A stretch of DNA of 64,000 nucleotides from Paenibacillus sp. HGH0039 (GCF_000411255.1 NZ_KE150413.1:2208580-2272579), one strand, 5' to 3'. Shown: positions 1 to 9,077, counted from the stretch's first letter. Notes: a model not told the origin generated them from the letters alone. Made by a program: numbers and translations.

Positions 1-330
1 GGCATGAAACAGAAGCTGGCGTTGGCGGCCGCCGTTTTGTCGAGGCCGAAGCTTGTCCTGCTGGATGAGCCCACGAACGGCTTGGATATCGAGGGAACGG
101 TGGTGTTCCGAAGTCTGATCCGCAAGATGTCGGCGGAAGAAGGGACCTCGTTCCTGATCTCCAGCCATATGATCCACGAGCTCGAGCAGCTTTGCAGCCG
201 GGCGGGAATTCTGGCCGGCGGCAGCCTGAGGATAGAAGCGGATGTCTCCGGTTTGGTGCTGGAAGGCGGGACGCTCGAAGATTTTTACATGAAAGAAATC
301 CGGGACAAGGGGGAGCTTCAAGGTGCATAG
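1..330 (+). CDS. ABC transporter ATP-binding protein, 3' part only
   Basis: The gene enters from outside the window; in-frame sequence starts at base 1 and ends with TAG at 328-330. What remains is the C-terminal half of a nucleotide-binding domain: the end of the signature motif (GMKQKL), Walker B with catalytic Glu (LVLLDEP), a D-loop (NGLD) and the switch His (SSH). The Walker A region lies upstream of the window. It overlaps the following permease by 8 bases, so the two are translationally coupled and form an exporter of the ABC-2 type. Two-component genes directly downstream suggest a peptide-sensing or detoxification transporter, but the substrate cannot be read from the sequence. Confidence 0.9.
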   Translation, partial: GMKQKLALAAAVLSRPKLVLLDEPTNGLDIEGTVVFRSLIRKMSAEEGTSFLISSHMIHELEQLCSRAGILAGGSLRIEADVSGLVLEGGTLEDFYMKEIRDKGELQGA

Positions 331-1069
331 ATGGAAAGCGGGTTACGTGAACGAGCTTTATTTGCTGCTGTACCGGAAAAAGATCGGCATCTTCGGGGCG
401 GTCTCCGTCCTGCTTCCTATTCTGTTTGCCGTCTCGTTACAAGCGCTTGAGCCCTTGCTTGGATTGATGGCGGTTAGCGGGTCTTTTCCCGTTCAGACGC
501 TCGGTTTCTACACGGCGCTGTGGATTCCCCTCTTTATTTTGACGCTTACGGGCGACCAGTTTCCTCACGAAGTCGCTTCAAGAACGCTTAAACTCGCTTT
601 TCTGCGTCCCAACACGCGCTTTCACGTATTCACCGCGAAGGTGGCCGCCCAGGGAACCGCCGTCGCTGTCCTGCTGGCGCTGCTCTTTGCGGGTACGCTG
701 CTGTGTGCGATGTTCACGGGAACGCCTTTGGGCTTAGCCGAAGGACTGTCAGCCGCCAAAGCGTATGCGGCCGCGTTTGCCGCCATGCTGGCCCTGTCGG
801 CCGTATTTGTTTTTGCCGCGCAGTTTTTCAAAAGTGCCAGCGGATTCGTCGTCTTCGGCATCGTGTTGTATGCGGCCGCCAAGCTGGCTCCTTTCCTCGT
901 CCAATCTTTCCCGGCGTTCTCACCCGTGTCTTACACGGATTGGCATCTGCTTTGGCTGAATGACGGGGTACCGGCGGGAAGACGGATGACGGCTGCTCTG
1001 TTTCTGCTTTCCAGCAGCCTCTTGTTTTTTGCCCTCGGTTATTATAAATTTGATCGAAAAGAAGTGTGA
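323..1069 (+). CDS. ABC-2 type transporter permease
   Basis: A 248-residue very hydrophobic protein with about six predicted membrane segments, alternating with short loops, typical of ABC-2 permeases that pair with a separate ATPase. It starts inside the end of the ATPase gene (8-base overlap), and its TGA stop touches the kinase gene that follows, so ATPase, permease, kinase and regulator form one transcription unit. By family, it would form the membrane channel of an exporter, or a sensor-exporter of the bacitracin or lantibiotic resistance type. The sequence gives no direct substrate clue. Confidence 0.85.
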   Translation: MHRWKAGYVNELYLLLYRKKIGIFGAVSVLLPILFAVSLQALEPLLGLMAVSGSFPVQTLGFYTALWIPLFILTLTGDQFPHEVASRTLKLAFLRPNTRFHVFTAKVAAQGTAVAVLLALLFAGTLLCAMFTGTPLGLAEGLSAAKAYAAAFAAMLALSAVFVFAAQFFKSASGFVVFGIVLYAAAKLAPFLVQSFPAFSPVSYTDWHLLWLNDGVPAGRRMTAALFLLSSSLLFFALGYYKFDRKEV

Positions 1070-1083
1070 ACGGGGAAAAGCCT

Positions 1084-2562
1084 ATGTCTATCCGTTTCAA
1101 GCTGCTGCTTTCGTATGCCGCGATGCTTGTTATCCCGCTCGTTATGATGCTCATAACGGCAATGCTTCTCGTCGTGGTGTTCCGCGGGGATTTGCAGTCG
1201 ATCAAAGACCAGTACGGGGAAGGCGAAAGCCGTTTCGAGAACCGCGGCATCGAGCGGCTGCTCAAAGAAATCAAACGCACGACGGAAATTAACCCCGCGG
1301 CATGGACAGATGCGTCTTACCTGGCGGAAATCGACGGGGAGCTGCAGCGGAACCAGTCCAATCTAATCCTGCGCAAAGGCGATGAGATCGTCTACGCGGC
1401 CGCCGCCTTTCCTTATCCGGAGCTTCTTAAGAAGCTGCCGGCATATGAGCGGCCGGGGAACGTGGTCATGGCCAAGCCCGAGCGGATCGGCAAACAGCTT
1501 GTCGAAGTCGTTCATGCGGACTTCAAGTTTGAAGACGGTCAGAAAGGCAGCCTGTTCGTCGTGACGGCCGTGAGCCCGTTCGTCACTTTCGCCCGGAAGT
1601 TTTTTCCGATCTTGTTTATCGCTTTAATCGTCATTCTCATTCTTACGCATACGCTGCTGACTTATTTCGTTTCCAGAAGCATCATTAAACCGCTGAATAC
1701 TCTGAAAGCCGCCATGAAGCGGATAGAGGCCGGCGATCTGGATTCCCGGGTCGTGCCTTCGGGCAGGGATGAAATCGGGGAGCTGAGCGCGGCTTTCGAG
1801 CAGATGAGGATGAAGCTTAAAGCATCCATCCAGACGCAGCTTCAATATGAAGAAAACCGCAAAGAGCTCATCTCGAATATTTCCCACGATATCCGCACTC
1901 CGCTGACGGCCATACGGGGGTACGTTGAAGGGCTCGGGGACGGCATTGCGGATACTGACGAGAAACGGGAGAAATATATCGGCATTATTACCTCCAAAGC
2001 GGAGGAGATGGATCACCTGATCGACGAGCTGTTTTTATACTCCAAGCTTGATTTAAAACGGCTGCCGTTCAATTTCGAGGCGGTTGATCTGCACGCGTTT
2101 ATCGAAGATTTATCTTCGGAGCTGGAATTCGAGCTCGGTAAACAAGGCATCCGTTATTCGGCCGATATCAGGCTGAAACCGCATACGGAACTGGCGATAG
2201 ACCGGGACAAAATCAAGCGCGTTTTCGTGAATATCGTAGATAACAGCGTCAAATATATGAATAAACCCGATAAACAGATCGGCCTGAAGGTTCTGGGAAC
2301 CGGGCAGGAAGTCCGTATCGAAATATCCGACAACGGCCGGGGAATCGATGCGGAATCTATTCCGTATATCTTCGAGCGGTTTTACCGGGCCGACCCGTCG
2401 CGCAACAGCGATACCGGAGGCAGCGGCCTCGGTCTCGCCATTTCCAAGCAGATTATCGACGGTCACGGGGGTACGATCCGGGCAAGCAGCCTTCCCGACG
2501 AGGGCAGCTGTGTTACGATCATGCTTCCGATCCGAACGAATAAAGAGAGTGATTCCGTATGA
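1084..2562 (+). CDS. Sensor histidine kinase with HAMP domain
   Basis: Membrane kinase: N-terminal transmembrane segment (about residues 5-30), an extracellular sensor region, a second transmembrane segment near residues 170-195, HAMP linker (about 200-250), HisKA with phospho-acceptor His near residue 268 (ISHDIRTPL), and HATPase_c with N box (NIVDNSVKY), DNGRGI and GGSGLGLA. I chose ATG 1084, preceded by a GGGGA stretch about 8 bases upstream. A GTG at 1066 overlapping the permease stop would add six residues. The gene overlaps the response regulator by 4 bases (ATGA), the standard coupling of a cognate pair. The linked ABC transporter is the likely regulated target. Confidence 0.92.
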   Translation: MSIRFKLLLSYAAMLVIPLVMMLITAMLLVVVFRGDLQSIKDQYGEGESRFENRGIERLLKEIKRTTEINPAAWTDASYLAEIDGELQRNQSNLILRKGDEIVYAAAAFPYPELLKKLPAYERPGNVVMAKPERIGKQLVEVVHADFKFEDGQKGSLFVVTAVSPFVTFARKFFPILFIALIVILILTHTLLTYFVSRSIIKPLNTLKAAMKRIEAGDLDSRVVPSGRDEIGELSAAFEQMRMKLKASIQTQLQYEENRKELISNISHDIRTPLTAIRGYVEGLGDGIADTDEKREKYIGIITSKAEEMDHLIDELFLYSKLDLKRLPFNFEAVDLHAFIEDLSSELEFELGKQGIRYSADIRLKPHTELAIDRDKIKRVFVNIVDNSVKYMNKPDKQIGLKVLGTGQEVRIEISDNGRGIDAESIPYIFERFYRADPSRNSDTGGSGLGLAISKQIIDGHGGTIRASSLPDEGSCVTIMLPIRTNKESDSV

Positions 2563-3245
2563 AATCCATATTGATCGTGGAAGACGAGCGGCTTATAGCC
2601 GAGTTGCAGAGAGATTACCTGGAGGTTCACGGGTTCCAAGTCGAAATCGCGGAGGACGGGGAGAACGGACTGCGTCTCGGCTTGAGCGGAAACTACGATC
2701 TGATCCTCCTGGATCTCATGATTCCCCGCATCGGCGGGTTTGAGGTATGCAGGAAAATCCGGGAAGAAAGAGACATTCCGATTCTGATGGTCACGGCCAA
2801 AAAAGAAGACATCGACATTATCCGGGGTCTGGGTCTCGGGGCCGACGATTATATCACCAAACCGTTCAAACCCGCCGAACTCGTCGCCCGTGTGAAGGCC
2901 CATTTGTCCCGTTACGAGCGGCTGATCGGTCCCCCGAAAAGCAAGGAGGAAGTGTCCATCCGGGAGCTTGTGATCCATTTCGGTTCCCGCCGGGTTTTTC
3001 TGCGCGGCAGTGAAATTACGCTGACGACGAAGGAATTCGATCTGCTCTGGTTTCTCGCGCGCAACCCCAACCGGGTGTTCAGCAAGGATCATCTTTTCGA
3101 GAAATTGTGGGGCATGAATTCGCTCGGCGATTCTCAGACGGTTACCGTCCATATCCGAAAGCTGCGGGAGAAAATCGAGCTGGACTCTTCGAACTCCGAG
3201 TATATCGAAACCGTATGGGGCGCGGGCTACCGCTTCCGTTTATAG
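2559..3245 (+). CDS. OmpR-family response regulator
   Basis: A 228-residue protein with a receiver domain (acidic VEDE near residues 8-11, phospho-acceptor Asp52 in LLDLM, conserved Thr in MVTA and Lys in ITKPF) and a C-terminal winged-helix DNA-binding domain ending in VWGAGYRF, the OmpR/PhoB signature. The start overlaps the kinase stop by 4 bases. Its unit with the ABC transporter and kinase resembles Bacillus transporter/two-component modules that respond to cell-wall-active compounds. The DNA target is unknown. A terminator hairpin follows at 3269-3301. Confidence 0.93.
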   Translation: MKSILIVEDERLIAELQRDYLEVHGFQVEIAEDGENGLRLGLSGNYDLILLDLMIPRIGGFEVCRKIREERDIPILMVTAKKEDIDIIRGLGLGADDYITKPFKPAELVARVKAHLSRYERLIGPPKSKEEVSIRELVIHFGSRRVFLRGSEITLTTKEFDLLWFLARNPNRVFSKDHLFEKLWGMNSLGDSQTVTVHIRKLREKIELDSSNSEYIETVWGAGYRFRL

Positions 3246-3268
3246 GCAATTTCCGGGAAGCAAACAAG

Positions 3269-3301
3269 AGCAGGAAGGTGGATGCAGCCTGCTTTTTTTT
3301 G
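3269..3301 (+). terminator. Intrinsic terminator after ABC/two-component operon
   Basis: Six-base arms AGCAGG (3269-3274) and CCTGCT (3288-3293) are followed directly by a run of eight or nine T. It closes the first unit and separates the two response-regulator operons. Confidence 0.7.
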
Positions 3302-3327
3302 CTTTTCGGGGAAAGACGGGGCACAAT
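3299..3327 (+). promoter_or_regulatory. Candidate promoter for second two-component operon
   Basis: TTGCTT (3299-3304) and CACAAT (3322-3327) are separated by 17 bases, a weak sigma-A type match (three and two deviations in detail from consensus boxes). It overlaps the T-run of the preceding terminator and lies about 50 bases before the TTG start at 3377. Weak evidence. Confidence 0.3.
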
Positions 3328-3376
3328 GGTAGACGGGAATACAGCCGCATGAGAGCGGCTTGGAAGAGGTGCTGAG

Positions 3377-4099
3377 TTGAACATCCTGATCGCGGACGAT
3401 GATCCGGACATGCTCCGGATTTTAACCTTATATTTTCAGAAAGAAGGCTTTACCGTTTACACGGCGTTGGACGGGGAAGAAGCGTTGAACATTTGCTTTG
3501 CGCATAAAATCGATCTGGCCGTGCTCGATTGGATGATGCCCCGCGTAAGCGGAATCCGGGTTTGCGGAGAAATTAAAAAACGCCACGCGGCCAAAGTGCT
3601 GATGCTGACGGCCAAAAGCGGCAGCGAAGACGAATGGAACGCTCTGCTGACAGGGGCGGACGATTATGTGCGCAAGCCTTTCGAGCCGAAGATTCTTCTT
3701 TTGCGGGCCAAAAAGCTAATCCGGGCGGAACGGGACATTTATATCGGCGGACTGCGCGTAGACATGGAAGGCGGTAAAATTTTCAGGGGGGAAACCGATC
3801 TGGGAGCCGCGAACAAGGAATTTCTGCTGCTGAAATGTCTGCTGGAGCATAAAGGAAAAATTTTGAGCCGGGAAACTTTGCTGGATCATGTGTGGGGATT
3901 CGATTACGACGGGGAGGAACGGACAGTCGATACGCATATTCGGCGGCTGCGGGAGAGAATCGGCGGCGGGCTCATCAAGACACACCGGGGCATGGGCTAC
4001 AGCCTGGAAGAACCTCGGGAACCCCAGGAACCCCAGGAACCCACCCGGGAGCTTGCCGGACGCAAGGAGCAGGAGAAAGGCCACGGTGTGCATGAATAA
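3377..4099 (+). CDS. OmpR-family response regulator with Pro/Glu-rich tail
   Basis: A 240-residue regulator started by TTG at 3377 with AGAGGTG upstream. Receiver domain with acidic pocket (ADDD, residues 6-9), phospho-acceptor Asp51 (VLDWM), and KPF lysine. The winged-helix effector has the conserved recognition segment (TVDTHIRRLRE) and GMGYSL wing. Beyond the usual end of the family there is an extra tail of about 30 residues, in which the 9-base unit GGAACCCCA is repeated in tandem (about 4018-4044) to encode a Pro-Glu-Gln repeat. The tail overlaps the start of the kinase gene. The tail probably does not contribute to DNA binding; this is inference. Confidence 0.9.
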   Translation: MNILIADDDPDMLRILTLYFQKEGFTVYTALDGEEALNICFAHKIDLAVLDWMMPRVSGIRVCGEIKKRHAAKVLMLTAKSGSEDEWNALLTGADDYVRKPFEPKILLLRAKKLIRAERDIYIGGLRVDMEGGKIFRGETDLGAANKEFLLLKCLLEHKGKILSRETLLDHVWGFDYDGEERTVDTHIRRLRERIGGGLIKTHRGMGYSLEEPREPQEPQEPTRELAGRKEQEKGHGVHE

Positions 4100-5531
4100 G
4101 CTGAGCCGTAAGCTGTTTTGGCGTCTCTCGCTGCTTGTCTGTTTCGTTTTTGTCCTGTCTTTCCTGGTGAACGAATATTTTCTGCCCAAATACATGCTCT
4201 ACCAGAAAAAAATGAATTTGGCCGCCTTGACGGGCGAAATGCTGCAAAAGGACGCGGCCGCGCTTGTCCTCGACAAAAACAGGCTGGAGCAGGAGTACCA
4301 AGTGACGATCGTTTCCCTGGATTTCAACGCGGCCGCGGGCGGGAACGCGAACGTGAATGCGTTTAATGATGCGGTGCGGACGCAGCTGAACAAGGAAGGA
4401 ATTACGCTGGCGAAGTTCTGGATCACCGCGGATAGCCTGGATAAGCTGAGCCGTCATGAACCCGTGTACAAAATATACGATCAAGGCAAGCTCGAGACGA
4501 GCTACCTGGTCACGCTGCTGAACATCGGTCAGACTGTCTTTCTCGTCGGAGATTTCGTGGCCCATTCCGAGAAATCGCTTCAAGCCGTCAACCGGTTCAA
4601 CCTGTATATCGCGGTGGGCGCGCTGCTGCTGACGATCGGATTGTCGTGGCTCACCGCCAGACAAATCGTGAGGCCGCTGACGGCTATGCAGAAGACGGCG
4701 GAAGCCATCTCGAACCTTGATTTTCAGACGTCAGACGTACGGACCGGCGATGAAATCGAGCTGTTGTCACGAAGCATGGACGAGATGAGCCTCAAGCTGA
4801 AGGAGGCCCGGGAAGAACTGCAGCGTCAGAACGACAATCTGCAGACGTTTATTTCGGATATTTCCCACGAACTCAAAACGCCGATTGCGTTGATCAAGGC
4901 TTATTCGTCCGGCATCCGGGACGGTATGGACGACGGAACTTTTCTGGGCGTGATCCATAAACAAGCCGATGAAATGGCCGGTCTGGTGGACCGGCTGCTG
5001 GAGCTCGCGCGGATGAAAAACGACCCGAACCGGCCGGAGGCCTTCGATTTCCAGCTCCTGTTCGGGAAGGTGGCGGCTAAATACGCCATCGAGATCCGCA
5101 GGAACAGGCTGGCCTTTGAGGTTGAAACTCCCGAAGGGGGCTCTTCCCGGGTTTGGAGCGACCCGCAAAAAGTCGAAACCGTCCTCGATAACTTTATGAG
5201 CAACGCCGTGAAGTATACCGCCGACGGACGGATCAAAGCCAGCTTCGAAGAAAGGGGAGGCCGGCTGACGTTTTCCGTCCGCAACGGCACAGACGGCTTG
5301 CTCCCTGAAGATATCGACAACCTTTGGCAGCCGTTTTACGTCAGGGAACGTTCCAGAAACAAGCGGCTCAGCGGCACGGGCCTCGGCCTTTCTATCGCTA
5401 GCACTCTCTTGCAGAAGCTCGGGGTTCCTTTTTCCGCTGTGGCGCAGGAAGAGGAGATCGTCTTTACATTCTCGCTGCCGCTCGTTTCTTCGGAAATCCA
5501 AAGCGATAAAAAAACACTTCCGCCCGGATGA
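4086..5531 (+). CDS. Sensor histidine kinase with HAMP domain
   Basis: Partner of the preceding regulator, overlapping it by 14 bases. GTG 4086 lies about 10 bases after AGGAG (4071-4075); ATG 4092 is an equally plausible start, two codons later. Two transmembrane segments (about residues 10-35 and 175-195) flank an extracellular sensor region of about 140 residues. HAMP follows, then HisKA with phospho-acceptor His near residue 261 (ISHELKTPI) and HATPase_c with N box (NFMSNAVKY) and GTGLGLSIA. The layout resembles VanS- or cell-envelope-type kinases, but the ligand cannot be inferred. The TGA stop sits inside the loop of a strong terminator. Confidence 0.9.
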   Translation: MCMNKLSRKLFWRLSLLVCFVFVLSFLVNEYFLPKYMLYQKKMNLAALTGEMLQKDAAALVLDKNRLEQEYQVTIVSLDFNAAAGGNANVNAFNDAVRTQLNKEGITLAKFWITADSLDKLSRHEPVYKIYDQGKLETSYLVTLLNIGQTVFLVGDFVAHSEKSLQAVNRFNLYIAVGALLLTIGLSWLTARQIVRPLTAMQKTAEAISNLDFQTSDVRTGDEIELLSRSMDEMSLKLKEAREELQRQNDNLQTFISDISHELKTPIALIKAYSSGIRDGMDDGTFLGVIHKQADEMAGLVDRLLELARMKNDPNRPEAFDFQLLFGKVAAKYAIEIRRNRLAFEVETPEGGSSRVWSDPQKVETVLDNFMSNAVKYTADGRIKASFEERGGRLTFSVRNGTDGLLPEDIDNLWQPFYVRERSRNKRLSGTGLGLSIASTLLQKLGVPFSAVAQEEEIVFTFSLPLVSSEIQSDKKTLPPG

Positions 5532-5546
5532 GCGGAAGTGTTTTTT
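5509..5546 (+). terminator. Intrinsic terminator overlapping kinase stop codon
   Basis: Perfect 15-base arms (5509-5523 and 5532-5546) include A- and T-runs at the outer ends. The loop contains the TGA stop of the kinase gene (5529-5531). The symmetric A and T tracts could stop transcription in both directions. Confidence 0.9.
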
Positions 5547-5660
5547 GCGATGTCATCTTCATGTAACACAGGGGCGTTACGATGATGCGGGACGTATGTC
5601 TTAACGGCTTCGTACGAGAACCCGTGCGTACGCACGCAAGATGTGGAGGATGGCAGCGGC

Positions 5661-6542
5661 ATGAACACAACAAAATCCTGGTTACAAACGGCACTGGCCC
5701 TGGGCCTCATCGTGATAATTTTCTTCATGGGAACGGTACTTTACGCAATCCGGATAGAACCTGCGAGGCTAAGCGTCACGCGGCATAGTGTCTATTCCGG
5801 CAAAGTTCCGGAAGCTTTCAGCGGGACAAAAATCGTTCAATTCAGCGATACGCATATCGGACCGGATTTTACCCTGCAGCAGCTAAAAAAAGCAGTCGCT
5901 CTTATAAACGGCGAAAAACCCGGGATTGTCGTGTTTACCGGCGATTTATTCGATTCGATGGGCAGGTACGGAGCCGGCCGGGAGCAAATTTCGTCCGTCC
6001 TGGCCGAAATCCATGCTCCGCTCGGCAAATTTGCGGTGTACGGCAATCACGACCGCGGGGGAGGAGGCAGTCCCTTCTTTGCGCCGCTTATGCAGCGGGC
6101 GGGCTTCCGCGTGCTTGTCAACGAGGCGTACCGTATGAAGGGGCCCGGCGGCAAAGCCATGACCATTACGGGACTGGATGATTATCTGCTCGGAAGGCCA
6201 GACGAGAAGAAGGCCTTATCCAGCCTGAATAAGGAGGAGTTCAACTTGCTCCTCGTGCACGAGCCGGACGTGGCGGACCGGCTCCTGCCGTACCCCGTCG
6301 ATCTTCAGCTGTCGGGCCACAGCCACGGCGGCCAGGTTCGCCTGCCCGTGCTGGACGCCCCGGTTAAGACAAGGCTGGCCGAGAAATACGAGTCGGGCAT
6401 GTATGAAATCGGCGAAACCGGCGACAGCCGGCTCTTGTATGTAAACCGGGGAGCGGGAACGACACGGATGAGAATCCGTCTGGGAAGCGAGCCGGAGCTG
6501 TCCGTTTTTACCCTGTCGCGCAAGCCCGGCAGTCCGTCTTAA
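5661..6542 (+). CDS. Membrane-anchored metallophosphoesterase (YkuE/YaeI-like)
   Basis: A 293-residue protein with one N-terminal membrane anchor (about residues 5-25) followed by a calcineurin-like phosphoesterase domain. Metal-binding motifs appear in order: FSDTH, GDLFD, GNHD and the HSHGG motif near the C-terminus. This set defines a dinuclear metal centre. ATG 5661 is chosen because GTGGAGGA lies about 10 bases upstream; a GTG at 5643 would place the start within that ribosome binding site. Relatives cleave phosphodiester or pyrophosphate bonds of lipid-linked substrates at the membrane, but the substrate here is not known. It is a single gene flanked by terminators. Confidence 0.88.
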   Translation: MNTTKSWLQTALALGLIVIIFFMGTVLYAIRIEPARLSVTRHSVYSGKVPEAFSGTKIVQFSDTHIGPDFTLQQLKKAVALINGEKPGIVVFTGDLFDSMGRYGAGREQISSVLAEIHAPLGKFAVYGNHDRGGGGSPFFAPLMQRAGFRVLVNEAYRMKGPGGKAMTITGLDDYLLGRPDEKKALSSLNKEEFNLLLVHEPDVADRLLPYPVDLQLSGHSHGGQVRLPVLDAPVKTRLAEKYESGMYEIGETGDSRLLYVNRGAGTTRMRIRLGSEPELSVFTLSRKPGSPS

Positions 6543-6569
6543 ACTTTCGCATGTCCGCGCCCTAACGAT

Positions 6570-6618
6570 AAAAATGCCCGAAGCGGTTATCTGACGGATA
6601 ACTCGCCTGGGCATTTTT
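6570..6618. terminator. Bidirectional terminator between convergent genes
   Basis: Outer arms AAAAATGCCC (6570-6579) and GGGCATTTTT (6609-6618) enclose an inner GTTATC/GATAAC pairing (6586-6602). A-run and T-run on both sides let it serve the phosphoesterase (+) and the lipoprotein gene (-), which converge here. Confidence 0.85.
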
Positions 6619-6631
6619 GCAAGGAGCCTAT

Positions 6632-8944
6632 TTATTTCAGTAAAATCTGCGGGTCAAACCGGATCTGGTCCGGGCCGTCCTGGATAACGGCGGATTTGGC
6701 GGGAAGGACCTGATCTCCGATCCGGGCTTCTTTGTCCGAGAAGTTGACGGTGACGTTCAAATCCGGCCCGTACTCCGTACGCTGGACAAGCCGATCTTCC
6801 GATAAAATCCGGAAACCGGTCATTTCCCGGTTCACCGCTTTTTTGTGGAAAGGGCTCCACACCTTCAGGTAGGCGGTGATTCTCGCTTTTTCCTTTTCCC
6901 AGACCTGCCGGTCCAGATGATAGAGGGGAGGGACGTTATACAGCAGTTCCTTCAGCATTCTGTCTCCGACTTCGCCTTTAATCTTGTCGCTGCCCCATTC
7001 CCAGTGGTGAGTCGTAATAACCGAGTCGTTATACACCAGTTTATACAGGGGAACCGAGTATGCCGGGTCCGTGTAAATGGTATGATACAACGGTTTGATC
7101 GGCACCTGCTTGCCGTAGCGCTCCGGTATCGTTCCTTGGGGCGAATAGTAATCGCCTACATAATATTCACTCGATTTGTCCGTTCTCATGTCCGGATCTG
7201 CCCATTGAATGACCGGTGTCTCGATACCGTGGGCGAATGCGATCGTGTTGTGAGCGTAATCGCTGCCGCCTTCGGAGCCGACCACCATTTTTTTCTCATT
7301 GGCGATATAGGCGATCCGCTCCAGCCTTGCTTTGAGATCCTGCAGCTGCGTGGTCGGATGCGCGGCCGTGTAGTCATCGTAAATTTCCCCGGTCGCGTCG
7401 CAATCGATGAACCAGGAATTAAAGGCGATGCCGTCCTGCAAAATCGCCTGGGTCCGCTGTTTCACGCTGGGCAGGGAAAGCGCAGGGTTCAGCTTTCTCC
7501 CTCTGCCGAGAAAACCGCCGATTTTGGTTCCGTCTTTCTTGGCAATCGTCGCCTGCTCGTACAGGGTAGAATCCGGAAAATAAGCGGTGTTCCACGACGG
7601 ATTTTCTTTTTGTTGAATCGAATGATAGGAGTCATACGGACCGATGAGATATCCCTGCTCATTCGTTTTCCGGACAAATCCTGGATTCATCAGACCGTCT
7701 GACCAGTTCGGCAGACCGATCCAGGCGTTGGCGATACCGGCCTGTTTCATGTCCTCGACCAGCTTGGCCGAATGGTCCTCGCCCCATGTGCCGATATCCG
7801 TCACGGCATCCTGCAGTGCGCTCTTCAGAATTTTCTTGTTCAGTTCATACGTTTGCTGCTTGCTTAAACGGTCCGTACCCTTTGCGGCCAGCTGCAGAGT
7901 CTGGGAATCCAGATCGGGAAAAAGCTCCGCCTTGTAAAAGGGTTTCAACTTTAGCACGGCGTTCATGGCGCGCAGGACGATTTTTTTCTGGTAGGCGTCG
8001 AAATAGTCCTGCGCACGCATCTGTTTCAGGACGGAGTTGAATTCCCCGGCTCCGTCCTCCGTATGAGCGGCCAGAAGCTCCGCGATCCAAGGCCCCAGCG
8101 GGGATTCCAGCCGGCTCCGGATTTTGCTCCAGTCCACGTCGGTTTCCGCCAGCAGCTGCTCGTTCCACAAGTAAATATGCGGCGCGCCGAATAATTTCGC
8201 AACCTCCGGATTCGCTTTGGCTTTATCGGCCAGAGTCAGAAACGGCTCCATTTCATGCCGGTACGCCTGATAAGTTTTCGCGGCCGACACCGGATCGTTG
8301 TCCGTCACATACAGCCGGAATCCGTAACTTTTATCGGGGGTGAGGGAAGGAAACTCATGGCTGAAATCAAAACCGATGGCGGAATCCCCTTTAAAACGAA
8401 CCTCGTTGTTAAATTTGTTTTTGACGATGTAAACGATGGAATAAGCTTGCTTGTTCAGGGCAAAAAAGTCCATCGAAAACGATTCGCTCCAATTCAGCGT
8501 TTCTTCCTTTAAAAATTGCATCCAGCTTGCATCGTTTGCGGGAATTTTTTTGCCTTCGCCCAGAGGAAGCAGGTAGCTGTCCGCCGTCACCCGCGGCCAC
8601 TGAAACGTCTCCGCTCCGGTCGAGGTGATCGTGACATCGAGATAATTCTCCTTCTTGCGAACTTGAATGTCCGCTTTTCCGGGAATGCTCCAGGTTACGG
8701 TATCCGCTTTGCGGACCACGCGGGAGACGGGCGAGACCGGCAGGGGCAGCGAGACGGATTCCTTCACCCCGTTTCTCGACAGCGTGATTTCGAAAGTTTC
8801 GGGTCTGACGTCGAACGTAAAATCTTTATGCGCATAGGCGCCGGTCGCCGAAATAACCGCTTTCGCCGATTCCCTGCCTTCGCATCCCGCAGCGGCCCCT
8901 GCACACAAAATCGCGGCAAGGCTCCATGTAAGCTGTTTTCTCAT
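6632..8944 (-). CDS. Secreted lipoprotein, glycoside hydrolase-like
   Basis: A 770-residue lipoprotein: hydrophobic signal peptide with lipobox ending AAGC (acylated Cys near residue 21), so it should be anchored to the outer face of the membrane. The N-terminal ~230 residues look like beta-rich domains. The middle to C-terminal part has features of a (beta/alpha)8 glycosidase: FIDCD with an adjacent Glu/Asp region, VGSEGG, and HHWEWG, all rich in possible acid/base residues. This loosely recalls the GH101/GH129-type family of large Paenibacillus hydrolases, but I cannot assign a family with certainty or name a substrate. Start ATG has GGAGGG upstream. It is transcribed alone and convergent with the phosphoesterase. 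Confidence 0.6.
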   Translation of the reverse strand: MRKQLTWSLAAILCAGAAAGCEGRESAKAVISATGAYAHKDFTFDVRPETFEITLSRNGVKESVSLPLPVSPVSRVVRKADTVTWSIPGKADIQVRKKENYLDVTITSTGAETFQWPRVTADSYLLPLGEGKKIPANDASWMQFLKEETLNWSESFSMDFFALNKQAYSIVYIVKNKFNNEVRFKGDSAIGFDFSHEFPSLTPDKSYGFRLYVTDNDPVSAAKTYQAYRHEMEPFLTLADKAKANPEVAKLFGAPHIYLWNEQLLAETDVDWSKIRSRLESPLGPWIAELLAAHTEDGAGEFNSVLKQMRAQDYFDAYQKKIVLRAMNAVLKLKPFYKAELFPDLDSQTLQLAAKGTDRLSKQQTYELNKKILKSALQDAVTDIGTWGEDHSAKLVEDMKQAGIANAWIGLPNWSDGLMNPGFVRKTNEQGYLIGPYDSYHSIQQKENPSWNTAYFPDSTLYEQATIAKKDGTKIGGFLGRGRKLNPALSLPSVKQRTQAILQDGIAFNSWFIDCDATGEIYDDYTAAHPTTQLQDLKARLERIAYIANEKKMVVGSEGGSDYAHNTIAFAHGIETPVIQWADPDMRTDKSSEYYVGDYYSPQGTIPERYGKQVPIKPLYHTIYTDPAYSVPLYKLVYNDSVITTHHWEWGSDKIKGEVGDRMLKELLYNVPPLYHLDRQVWEKEKARITAYLKVWSPFHKKAVNREMTGFRILSEDRLVQRTEYGPDLNVTVNFSDKEARIGDQVLPAKSAVIQDGPDQIRFDPQILLK

Positions 8945-9052
8945 CGTAATACCCTCCTGTAATTGAACTGCCGTTAGAACGGCAAAATGTATGTTACCGG
9001 AGGTTTGTTACACCATTGTGCCAAGAACCGTCCTGATGCGGCGAAAAAGCTT

Positions 9053-9077
9053 GTTTCAAATAATTGACCAAGGGTAA
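9053..9077 (+). promoter_or_regulatory. Sigma-B-like promoter of the KGG stress gene
   Basis: GTTTCA (9053-9058) and GGGTAA (9072-9077) are spaced by 13 bases. The Bacillus sigma-B consensus is GTTTAA and GGGTAT at 12-15 bases, so each box has one mismatch. The predicted start of transcription is about 55 bases before ATG 9139. The downstream gene belongs to the GsiB-like family, which in Bacillus subtilis is a classic sigma-B target. Confidence 0.55.

Noticed and set aside
4018-4044. CRISPR-like short repeat
   Set aside because: Only about three contiguous 9-base copies without spacers, inside a coding sequence.
5623-5636. 14-base palindrome CGTGCGTACGCACG before the phosphoesterase
   Set aside because: Short and close to the ribosome binding site; no partner site or regulator suggests it is an operator.
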